Made by a program: the position numbers and the translations under genes. Below, piece by piece: positions 24,513 through 31,334 of a DNA stretch of 31,334 nt; the first letter of the stretch is position 1; each line of letters starts with the position of its first letter. The stretch is from UBA5536 sp964592595 (GTDB lineage: Bacteria; Bacteroidota; Bacteroidia; Bacteroidales; F082): the NCBI GenBank assembly GCA_964592595.1, contig CAZQFH010000037.1, positions 1 through 31,334 on the forward strand, in the 5' to 3' direction. The notes below the pieces were generated by a model that was not told where the DNA came from, did not search any database, and saw nothing but the letters and a program-made list of their open reading frames with translations.

Positions 24513-25081
24513 GCAATCCTCCCGAAGCTGAGGTAAAGCCGGAAAGCAAGCCTAAAACTGCTGCCGAATTGATTTTTGGTGAGCCTGAGAAGCCTAAGTC
24601 AAAACCAAAAAAACCATGAAGGAATAGTATTTGTTAATGAAATGCCAAACAAAAATATAATGAGGTAAGTTTAGGTATTTAAATAAGAATAACCTACAAT
24701 TGGCTTACGAACCTATCAAATCCTATATGAACATGAGCAAGACGAAAGAGAAAAATATTTTGGATCAGAAGAAAAGCGACAAGATACCGTCCAAAAGGTA
24801 TCCGACTATATCGGAAAATCCAAAGATACACTTACTGGACGGGGAATTGGAAGTGTCATACCGAAAGTTAAAAGAAGAACTGTATTAGAGGCATTTAAAG
24901 AGTCTGGCTATATTTTGACTTTATCGGATAAAAGATAGAGAATTTGCAGGATATTGCACACCAGTTAACTGTCAAATGCTCTCCAGTTAGAGAAATGTTC
25001 ATGTGATCTTTCATACAAGAGAGATTTATTTTTTTGCAATTTATGGTTTCCATGCAAGGGTTTTACCGTTTGTGAAGATGC
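24513..25081. other. Gene-poor debris region
   Basis: Apart from the displaced tail of the preceding ORF (to 24619) and the remnant at 24693-24938, I see no complete gene, RNA or insertion sequence here. The stretch 24939-25081 carries only short imperfect inverted words such as ATGGTTTCCAT near 25044, and nothing that can be assigned. Confidence 0.4.
24693..24938 (+). pseudogene. Probable gene remnant lacking a start
   Basis: An 81-codon open frame without any ATG encodes a protein-like sequence (EHEQDEREKYFGSEEKRQD, then SDYIGKSKDTLTGRGIGSV, KRRTVLEAFKESGYILTL, ending SDKR) at a TAG. In the same frame upstream, short coding-like text (GIVFVNEMPNKNIMR) is broken by four stops between 24664 and 24692. 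This pattern fits the decayed 3' end of a gene. The family is not recognised. A second frame across the same bases, starting with TTG at 24700, is also open for 62 codons but looks less like protein. Confidence 0.3.
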
Positions 25082-25453
25082 TTATACCTGCTTACTGAAG
25101 ATATAGTCTATTTCTGATATTTTCTTTTGATGAGCAAAAGATTGAAGGTTATTTACTTTTGCTATATAGATATGGGGATTAATAGTATCAGTGACCTTCG
25201 AGGAAGATTCAGAAGTTTCTTGAATTAGCTTTGATTTCAATTCCTCAGAATCCAGTTTGGTCTTGATTAAGAAAGAACAAAGCGAGATTTCAATAACACT
25301 ATTCGGAAACAATCGACAAAGCTTGTCTTTAACTGACAGACAATTCTCAAAATAATTAACAGCATATTCGTAATTAAACTCATCATCTATTTTGAATTTT
25401 GACCTATTGCGGTAAAAATCAATTGTAACAAGGTAGATTCTTCCTAATTCCAT
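25082..25453 (-). CDS. Hypothetical protein downstream of type III mod
   Basis: A 123-residue protein of unknown family. It starts MELGRIYLVTIDFYRNRSK, continues with an aromatic/acidic helix (NYEYAVNYFENCLSVKDKL), a hydrophobic strand (IEISLCSFLIKTKLDSE), a serine-rich turn (ETSESSSKV) and a C-terminal HIYIAKVNNLQSFAHQKK... DYIFSKQV. It has no signal peptide or membrane helix, so it is probably cytoplasmic. The ATG at 25453 is 2 bp after the mod stop codon; an upstream TTG would overlap mod by 4 bases. The tight spacing makes it the last gene of the restriction-modification operon, so a role tied to that system is inferred from position alone. Confidence 0.7.
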   Translation of the reverse strand: MELGRIYLVTIDFYRNRSKFKIDDEFNYEYAVNYFENCLSVKDKLCRLFPNSVIEISLCSFLIKTKLDSEELKSKLIQETSESSSKVTDTINPHIYIAKVNNLQSFAHQKKISEIDYIFSKQV

Positions 25454-25455
25454 AA

Positions 25456-27366
25456 TCAAAACGCATTAAACTTATCATTTAAATAGTGTTTCAGGTTCCA
25501 TTTTTTGGTAGTGTCCAATGCACGTTCAAGGCAGATAAACTTTTGCTCATTATGTTTTTTGAAATGCTCTACGGTTTCCATGTCAATGCTTATGTCTATG
25601 CAAATCAGGGTTTCCTTTTCTCCGTCTGTGGCAAGGAATATCTCGTTTTTCTTGAACTCCTCTCGCTTGGTTATTGTGTAATTGAGGGTAAAACCGTTTT
25701 TAAGAAGAATTTCGGTCATGAGTTCATCACGGTTGAAAGCGGTAACGAGCTGTGCTTCTTTGTCCCGGATATACTTTTTAAGCAATTCTATGTTTTCTTC
25801 GGTGGTCTTTTCCGGGTCTGGGGCAAACTCTACTCTTGGGAAGTTGGATTTCACAAGTTTATACACTTTAAAGCCTAAGCCTTTCAAAGAATCTTCTTTG
25901 TTGTCGTCCGTAAATAAATCGGGCTGTTGGTTCTTCTTTTCCTCAATGATTTTTTCAACTACCCGTTTGTTGCGTTCAATGGTAATTTCGCTGATCTTTT
26001 TGTAACCGGCTTTGTTGGCTTCACTTTTTTCGTCTGTGGCTTCTGGGAATTGGATTAAGATGAATCTTATCATTCTTCCATTCTCTTGATTAAGGTTTAA
26101 CACTGCCTGAGCACTTGGGCCAGAGCCTGCAAAAAAATCAAGGAATAAGTCACCGTCATCAAGAACTTGATCTATCAATTCAGTTATTATTCCTGTCGGT
26201 TTAGGAAAATCAAAAATTCGCGACCCAAATAAACCGTCTATTTCAGCCGTTCCGTCTCGTGTAAATAAATCCTCTCCAATGATTGAGCTAAAGCCGGGAA
26301 GAGTATCTGATAACTCTGACAAGAATACTTTTCTTCTTGGACGACCGGAAGACGTATCCGGCCATAAAATTCTATCTTCTTCAATGAGATTTTTCATAGT
26401 ATTTTGATCATACCGCCATCCCATAAATGGTTTTCCATAGTTTATACCTGTTTCAGGATTGATAAGCTCATAATGCAAGTTTGGCCGTTGATTTTCATCT
26501 TTTAATCCTACCATATTTCCACTAACCCATGATCCTCTTGGATCATTATCAGGATTAGTATATTGTTCCTCCTTCCTTTCACTTCCTCTTAATGCTCTGT
26601 ATTCTGGATTTTTACTGTAACAGATTACATATTCATGGTCAGTTGAAACACCTGTGGTCGTTCTATTATCCTTATTCTGCCTGCTCTTCCAAATCAATTG
26701 TCCTACAAAATTTTCCTCCCCAAAAACCTCATCACACAACTTCCTTAGATGATGAACCTCATTATCATCAATAGAAATGAAAATCACTCCATCTTCCTTT
26801 AAAAGTTGACGTGCAATCAATAATCGGCTGTACATCATGTTTAGCCAATTGCTGTGAAAACGGCCGCTTGTTTCAACGTTTGTGTCAATTTTCAATCCAT
26901 CTTCCAATATTTCATTTTCTTCCCAGTATGCCTTTTTGTCCTGAGAAAAATTATCAGAGTAAACAAAGTCGCCTCCGGTATTGTAAGGTGGGTCAATATA
27001 GATGCACTTTATTTTTTCCCGGTAAGCAGAAGTGAGCAGTTTCATCACTTCAAGGTTTTCCCCTTCAATAATCAGGTTTTCGCTTTCAGAAGGATTTACA
27101 CTCCGTTTTTCGTCAAACAACAGTGTAGCATTGCATGGTGAAAAGGCATTTCGTTTGGCTGCGCTTTTGCCAAACCACCGGAACTCATAGCGTTCGGTTT
27201 CGTCTACGCTTTGCGGGTCAACCACTTTTTTGAGTTCATTAATATTCAGTTTACCTTCATTTGTAAACAGGTCAGGAAACAGTTTTTTCAGCGTTTCCAG
27301 TCGCTCCTTATTAAGGTCGGGGGTTTGTACTTTTTCCAATGGATTATCGGTATTTTCCATGTTCAT
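25456..27366 (-). CDS. mod: Type III restriction-modification DNA methyltransferase (Mod)
   Basis: A 636-residue adenine-N6 methyltransferase of the beta class, the modification and DNA-recognition subunit of a type III R-M system. The catalytic motif IV is DPPYNTGGDFVYSD at 125-138, and the AdoMet-binding motif I is LDFFAGSGPSAQAVL at about 409-423. In this order (IV before I) they define the beta class. The region between (about 220-390) is the likely target-recognition domain and would set specificity. The C-terminal part (about 440-636) is the Res-interaction region. Start ATG 27366; an in-frame ATG at 27360 is also possible. It lies 49 bp after the dinD stop codon, in the same direction as res. 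Confidence 0.93.
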   Translation of the reverse strand: MNMENTDNPLEKVQTPDLNKERLETLKKLFPDLFTNEGKLNINELKKVVDPQSVDETERYEFRWFGKSAAKRNAFSPCNATLLFDEKRSVNPSESENLIIEGENLEVMKLLTSAYREKIKCIYIDPPYNTGGDFVYSDNFSQDKKAYWEENEILEDGLKIDTNVETSGRFHSNWLNMMYSRLLIARQLLKEDGVIFISIDDNEVHHLRKLCDEVFGEENFVGQLIWKSRQNKDNRTTTGVSTDHEYVICYSKNPEYRALRGSERKEEQYTNPDNDPRGSWVSGNMVGLKDENQRPNLHYELINPETGINYGKPFMGWRYDQNTMKNLIEEDRILWPDTSSGRPRRKVFLSELSDTLPGFSSIIGEDLFTRDGTAEIDGLFGSRIFDFPKPTGIITELIDQVLDDGDLFLDFFAGSGPSAQAVLNLNQENGRMIRFILIQFPEATDEKSEANKAGYKKISEITIERNKRVVEKIIEEKKNQQPDLFTDDNKEDSLKGLGFKVYKLVKSNFPRVEFAPDPEKTTEENIELLKKYIRDKEAQLVTAFNRDELMTEILLKNGFTLNYTITKREEFKKNEIFLATDGEKETLICIDISIDMETVEHFKKHNEQKFICLERALDTTKKWNLKHYLNDKFNAF

Positions 27367-27415
27367 TTTTTTTGCTTTTGTTCATCAGCAATTTTTTTTC
27401 ATCTGCATTGAGTTT

Positions 27416-28198
27416 TCACTGGAGCTTTTTTACATCTTCTGCGGGAGGAAGATTTTCGGGCACAATCCCCCTTTGGGTAAGCATATTGCGTACAGCCAGA
27501 TTATTGTCTACATGTTCTTTTTCTATGGCATATTGCCCTTTAAGGTCTTTACTTTGTACATTTAGCCCGGTCATTTCTGCTGCCAGATCTTTAGCTTTGA
27601 TAGTAATGGTTGGGAGGAAATCGGCTACTGGTCTGTTTTTAGGCACACCCATCTTTCGCTTCAGCATCAGGGTGTTCAACCTGAATAACGCCTGATCGCC
27701 TTTAGAACGAATAATGGCAAAACCTTGTGAGTCAACGCCTCTTTCATAAAGTACCCCTGAAAGTTGTTTTTCGGTTTGGCTTAATTTTTCACGGGCTTTC
27801 ACTCGCTCAAATTCCAGCAAGCGTTTTTCAACTAGTTCAGCTCTTCGTGTCTGTAAGGCAAAGTAGTTTTGTGCAAATGCAATTTCTTCTTTACGGCTAT
27901 CGCCATTTTGGGCAATCAAATAGCAGGCATATCGGGTGAGAAGGATATCAGTTATTTCATGCTGGGCTCCTTTGCCTGCTTCTATCACCTTCCTGATGTC
28001 AGGAAAGTGATTGCTAATATCTTCACCGGCATTTTGGCAAGCGTCTTTTGCCTTGTTGATTACTTTTTCAAAATTCTCCCATTTGCTGTAGCCAAGTAGT
28101 TTCTGTAATTCACGGGCACTCCAACATTCAATGCTTTCAAAATCAATGGCTGCAGCTTCAAATTGCTGAAAAAGCTGTTTTATTTCTTCTGTTTTCAT
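27416..28198 (-). CDS. dinD: DinD-like DNA-damage-inducible protein, C terminus probably cut by a nonsense codon
   Basis: A 260-residue cytoplasmic protein of the DinD family, in which E. coli DinD inhibits RecA filaments. An N-terminal BRO/KilA-like part (about 18-110) shows SARELQKLLGYSKWENFEKVI and ILLTRYACYLIAQNGDSRK. FAQNYFALQTRRAELVEKR follows, then the DinD-type C-terminal part with QGFAIIRSKGDQALF, NRPVADFLPTITIKAKDLA and VRNMLTQRGI.PENLPPAEDVKK. The stop TGA directly follows Gln260, but the same frame continues with 23 plausible codons (KLNADEKKLLMNKS...) to a TAA at 27344-27346 inside mod. A CGA-to-TGA change would explain this. The start overlaps the res stop by 4 bases (ATGA). Confidence 0.85.
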   Translation of the reverse strand: MKTEEIKQLFQQFEAAAIDFESIECWSARELQKLLGYSKWENFEKVINKAKDACQNAGEDISNHFPDIRKVIEAGKGAQHEITDILLTRYACYLIAQNGDSRKEEIAFAQNYFALQTRRAELVEKRLLEFERVKAREKLSQTEKQLSGVLYERGVDSQGFAIIRSKGDQALFRLNTLMLKRKMGVPKNRPVADFLPTITIKAKDLAAEMTGLNVQSKDLKGQYAIEKEHVDNNLAVRNMLTQRGIVPENLPPAEDVKKLQ

Positions 28199-30897
28199 AC
28201 TTCAGTTTTTTCATTAATGGTTTTTGTCGCCTCTGTTTTGAAGTAGTGATATTCCTTTACAGGAGCTTTGTAATGCACTTCAACTCCCAATGCTTCAAAG
28301 TGCTTCATGGCACATTTTATCTTGTACACCTCACCTTCGGTCAGTGCTCTTTTGTCAGCAATGTCATTGGTTCCTTTGGTTTCAATGACAAAATAAAACT
28401 CGCTTTCCTTTCCGCTTTTCAGGCTTTTGCGTTTCATCACTAATCCAAAATCAGGTTCGTACTCACCAATTGGTGTGTTGATTTTGTAATAGGACGGGAG
28501 TTTCAGGAAACAAATGATTTCATCATCAAGGTCAGCAGTTTTGGCGAAGGTTCTTTCAACCTCACTATCAATCAGCATTTTGTCGAAAACACCTCTTTTG
28601 GGTGTTTCCACATGCGCCTTTTCTGAGACGTTCCGAACAAAATCGTCAAACGAAAACGGGAAGTTGTCGCCTGTCAAATGATAGTCCAGCCCTCTCAGCA
28701 TTTCGTCCAGTTCAATGTTTCGGATGATGGATGCTGCCTGATGAATGTATTGCGGTGGATTTTTTACAAAGTGCTCGTGATTGGTAATGCCTTCCACAAT
28801 CCTGAACAGTGTTGGATAGCCTAATCCGGTATTTTCGCTGAGTTTTTCCACCAAATCAAGCGGTGTAAAATGAGCTTTCAGGGCATAGGTTTCCGTTCCG
28901 CCAAAATTGTCGGAAATGCCATCTTCCGAAATATCGCCAATGGAACGGCTGCTTACTTCTGCTACGTAATCCGCAATGTTGATTTGGTTGATTTGTTCAA
29001 TGGATATATCAATCAGGTTTTCTTCGTTAAATGAAACAAGGTAGTCGGTCTTTTTGGCCAGTGAGTTCCAAAAGCGTTTAAAAGCCTTATTCATGTTTTC
29101 ATCCTGATTTCGTTTAAAGCGGACTTCATTTTGTGGCTTTCCTTTGTGTGTATGGGTAAATCCTGCTCCTGCCTTGCTTGTGCCGTAAACTTCTTTGATT
29201 TCTTCCTGATATTGAGTTACAAACGTCTCGTAAGTTTCGTTGGGAATTACCGTAAGCTGGTTAATTCGTTCGTCATCCTCAACGCTCAACGGGTCATAAA
29301 TCCTTTGACCTTCCTGATTGACACAAATTCGCAAGCCTCTACCTATTTCTTGTCGCTTTCTGATTTCTGAATAAGCAGTATTGAGTGTTGCGATATTGAA
29401 AACATTCGGATTGTCCCAACCAACACCTAAAGCGGAATGCGAAAAGATAAACTGAACGGGATTATCTGTTTGCAACAATTCTTCTTTTCCTTTTAGAATG
29501 AGTTCATAAATCCGCTTTTGTTCTTTTTGCCCGCCTTCGGTATCGGCATATTCACCGGATGATTTTTGCGCGAAGTAGTACCCTTGAACTTGTTGGACGT
29601 GTTCGTCAGAAGGTTGTTTGCCTTCATTCCAGTTGGCATAAACCTGCTTGTACTTCTCGATAAAAAGGTTACGTATGACCGGATTTTCTCCCATGAAATT
29701 CGCGACACGGTCAATAAAGATCAGAGAAAGGCATTTTATTCCTTTCTCTGCCATTTTTTGCGTTTTGAGAAAATGCCGGTTGATGAGCCATTCCAATTGC
29801 AAAGCCCAAATGCTTTCCAAATTGCCGGAAGCCTGTTTTTCTTCGAGCACAACACCATTTGAGAACTCAATAAACCATTTACCCGTTTTCAGACTTTTGT
29901 TGATGCGGGTTATTTTGTAATTCAGGTAGCTTGGATTGCTGGTTTTTTCTCCAAGATTGTCTCCGACTTTCAGCCAGTTCGTGGTATCAAAAACAAACTT
30001 TCCGCCTTTCATCTTCCATGCTCTCAATTTTGCTTTTGGGTCGCCTTTTCCATTTTGAGTTTCCTCCAATTCTATTTTAATAGTGGCTTCATCATTCTTT
30101 TCCGTTACGGTCAGTACCTCAATTTTCTTTACCAGGCCTTGTTTGTAGCTGTCGTATGGCGTAAGGCGGTATAAAAGGTTTTTTACCACTTTATGCGTAG
30201 CCGAATACCTCAACTTATATAGCGGATTAAGTTTGGTGATTTGTTTAATGGAGTTTTCCGTGTCCATTCCTTCCTGCGGTTCATCCATAATGATTATCGG
30301 ATTGGTTTTCCCAATAGCTTCAATGAATGGAATGTTGGCAAAAAGGTCTTCCCGTTGTGCCTGATTCAGGATTTTATCTTCCGAGTTGAAAGATGCCAAC
30401 GTCATTACCATGACTTGCGGGTGCTGTTCTTCAATGAAATTGGTTACTTTATTTAGTCGTTTACTGGCGTACTCAAAAGCTTTGGGAGTAAATCCATAAA
30501 TATCTTCCAGTTGCTTTTCAAAGGTTTTGAATGAACCTAAGACACCTTGACGGATAGCAACCGAAGGCACTAGAATGATGAACTTGGTAAAGCCATAATG
30601 CTTGTAGAGTTCATAAATGGTCTTAATGTAAACGAGCGTTTTTCCTGTTCCGGTTTCCATTTCGATTGTCAGGTCGTTGTCCGTTACAAGTCTTGCAGTT
30701 TCTTCGTCAATTGCGTTTTCCTGCAATACACCTTTTATGTTGTCCGCAATTTGTTCACTTGTGAGTTTGCAGATATTGGAACGAATACCTTCAAAACAAG
30801 CATTATCAAAGGTGTTTTTATCCGTTCCGTCAAAAACCTTAACGACTGATTGAATGGCTTTTTCCTGATATTTTAAGTTTTCGAGTTTTAATTCCAT
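28195..30897 (-). CDS. res: Type III restriction endonuclease subunit (Res)
   Basis: A 900-residue ATP-dependent restriction subunit: an SF2 helicase-like motor joined to a nuclease. Walker A is TGTGKT at 82-87 with the preceding EMETGTGKT typical of Res proteins. Walker B is IIIMDEPQEG (DEPQ at 205-208). SHSALGVGWDNPNVF (about 486-500) and RQEIGRGLR (515-523) are motifs V and VI. The C-terminal PD-(D/E)xK nuclease has P815-D816 and E839-T-K841 (EYEPDFG ... FVIETKGT). With Mod it cuts DNA carrying two unmethylated recognition sites. It is the first gene of the operon, followed by dinD with a 4-base overlap, whereas the usual type III order is mod-res. Confidence 0.94.
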   Translation of the reverse strand: MELKLENLKYQEKAIQSVVKVFDGTDKNTFDNACFEGIRSNICKLTSEQIADNIKGVLQENAIDEETARLVTDNDLTIEMETGTGKTLVYIKTIYELYKHYGFTKFIILVPSVAIRQGVLGSFKTFEKQLEDIYGFTPKAFEYASKRLNKVTNFIEEQHPQVMVMTLASFNSEDKILNQAQREDLFANIPFIEAIGKTNPIIIMDEPQEGMDTENSIKQITKLNPLYKLRYSATHKVVKNLLYRLTPYDSYKQGLVKKIEVLTVTEKNDEATIKIELEETQNGKGDPKAKLRAWKMKGGKFVFDTTNWLKVGDNLGEKTSNPSYLNYKITRINKSLKTGKWFIEFSNGVVLEEKQASGNLESIWALQLEWLINRHFLKTQKMAEKGIKCLSLIFIDRVANFMGENPVIRNLFIEKYKQVYANWNEGKQPSDEHVQQVQGYYFAQKSSGEYADTEGGQKEQKRIYELILKGKEELLQTDNPVQFIFSHSALGVGWDNPNVFNIATLNTAYSEIRKRQEIGRGLRICVNQEGQRIYDPLSVEDDERINQLTVIPNETYETFVTQYQEEIKEVYGTSKAGAGFTHTHKGKPQNEVRFKRNQDENMNKAFKRFWNSLAKKTDYLVSFNEENLIDISIEQINQINIADYVAEVSSRSIGDISEDGISDNFGGTETYALKAHFTPLDLVEKLSENTGLGYPTLFRIVEGITNHEHFVKNPPQYIHQAASIIRNIELDEMLRGLDYHLTGDNFPFSFDDFVRNVSEKAHVETPKRGVFDKMLIDSEVERTFAKTADLDDEIICFLKLPSYYKINTPIGEYEPDFGLVMKRKSLKSGKESEFYFVIETKGTNDIADKRALTEGEVYKIKCAMKHFEALGVEVHYKAPVKEYHYFKTEATKTINEKTEV

Positions 30898-31248
30898 TAC
30901 TTCTTGCCGTTCTTCTTGGTTACGTATTATATCTACTGTTCTGCTGCCATCAAAATCTCTTTTGAGTATTTCTTATTTGCAAGTTCATGAAAATGATTTA
31001 TTGACAGTATTGTCAAAAGTAATAATTGTTTTTCTGTTTTTGATTCGTCCATCCCATTATTTTCAACAGTCTATTTCTTCGCTTTTATTAAAAACTTTAG
31101 TTGGGTTTAGGCAGGGTGGTTTTATAATTGTGACAATCTGTTCATTGCTGAATATAATTTTTTTAGCATGTACTGTGGCAAATTATGTTTTCTGGATTAT
31201 TCTTCATTTGATACACTATTAAATGTCGTATTTTTGGTCGTAGTAAAC
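30898..31248. other. Intergenic region upstream of the R-M operon
   Basis: The 351 bases between res and the tRNA terminator hold the expected res promoter (minus strand) but no clear TAnnTTTG; GAGATTTTG at 30947-30955 read on the minus strand is the nearest. A palindrome at 31001-31016 is listed separately. A plus-strand TTG-started open frame (30962-31222) with two hydrophobic stretches is not convincing as a gene. Confidence 0.4.
31001..31016. promoter_or_regulatory. Inverted repeat upstream of the R-M operon
   Basis: TTGACAGTATTGTCAA consists of perfect 6-bp arms around GTAT, about 104 bases before the res start. It could be an operator controlling the restriction operon, or by chance contain TTGACA-like promoter words on either strand. 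No controller (C) protein gene is in the window. Confidence 0.3.
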
Positions 31249-31278
31249 AAAAAAGCGCTACAATAAAATTGTAACGCT
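31249..31278 (-). terminator. Rho-independent terminator of the tRNA-Gln transcript
   Basis: On the minus strand, AGCGTTACAAT and ATTGTAGCGCT form an 11-bp stem (one G:T pair) with a TTT loop, followed by six T. It starts 12 bases past the tRNA 3' end and faces the correct way to end the tRNA transcript before the R-M operon promoter region. Confidence 0.8.
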
Positions 31279-31290
31279 CTCATTTTAATG

Positions 31291-31334
31291 TTGCCCGATC
31301 AGGTCTCGAACCTGAACTCTTCTGATCCAGAGTC
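31291..31334 (-). tRNA. tRNA-Gln (anticodon CTG), 3' part, cut by window edge
   Basis: Read on the minus strand, the last 44 bases fit tRNA positions 30-73. Anticodon loop CTCTGGA has U33 followed by anticodon CTG; stem bases 39-43 are TCAGA (30-31 GA pair with 39-40); the variable loop is AGAGT; the T arm is TCAGG / TTCGAGA / CCTGA with canonical T54 T55 C56 and A58; the 3' acceptor strand is TCGGGCA; the discriminator is A73. CCA is not encoded. A72 implies a U1-A72 pair. The 5' half, including the D arm, lies outside the window. Confidence 0.88.

Noticed and set aside
24700..24888. 62-residue open frame starting at TTG
   Set aside because: It overlaps a longer and more protein-like frame in the same bases and has no promoter or similarity.
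30962..31222. 86-residue hydrophobic open frame starting at TTG
   Set aside because: It has no ATG and no recognisable family; its hydrophobicity follows from T-rich sequence, and it covers the R-M promoter region.

Overview
The window looks like chromosomal DNA of a Bacteroidota (class Bacteroidia) bacterium. Two secreted proteins (10359-11642 and 14405-18436) end in the type IX secretion C-terminal sorting domain found only in that phylum. Several gene starts are preceded by matches to the Bacteroidota promoter -7 element (TAnnTTTG). The base composition is moderately AT-rich, genes are packed in short operons, and Shine-Dalgarno sites are weak or absent.

Layout. 1-13.2 kb is mostly housekeeping: a ClC chloride channel with CBS domains, exonuclease III (xth), holo-ACP synthase (acpS), and a large PAS hybrid histidine kinase. 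These are followed on the minus strand by an SDR / flavin reductase / DUF429 operon, a pabB plus PabC-like pair for p-aminobenzoate synthesis, a secreted endonuclease/phosphatase-fold protein on the plus strand, and the lipA-lipB lipoate operon. 13.3-20.5 kb holds a double-GNAT acetyltransferase, a 1343-residue T9SS-exported papain-like protease with a META-domain lipoprotein 6 bp behind it, a decayed RelE/ParE-type toxin-antitoxin pair, and a DUF3108 periplasmic protein.

20.7-24.0 kb is the most unusual part. It contains a two-gene operon for GatE and GatD, the tRNA-dependent Glu-tRNA(Gln) amidotransferase that is classically regarded as archaeal. Both subunits appear intact, with the catalytic Thr/Thr/Asp/Lys set present in GatD. 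A tRNA-Gln (anticodon CTG) runs off the right edge of the window.

24.04-25.08 kb is accessory debris: a 53-codon ORF with its own promoter-like element and a perfect palindrome, plus one probable gene remnant. 25.08-30.9 kb is a minus-strand type III restriction-modification operon in the order res - dinD - mod - unknown 123-aa gene. A DinD homologue sits between the nuclease/helicase and the methyltransferase, and its reading frame appears to end early at a nonsense codon. The defence block lies beside the 3' end of the tRNA-Gln gene, whose strong terminator is at 31249-31278.

The best candidates for something new are the bacterial GatDE operon and the type III R-M operon with two non-canonical members (DinD and the 123-aa protein). 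No CRISPR array, rRNA, IS element or integrase was seen.
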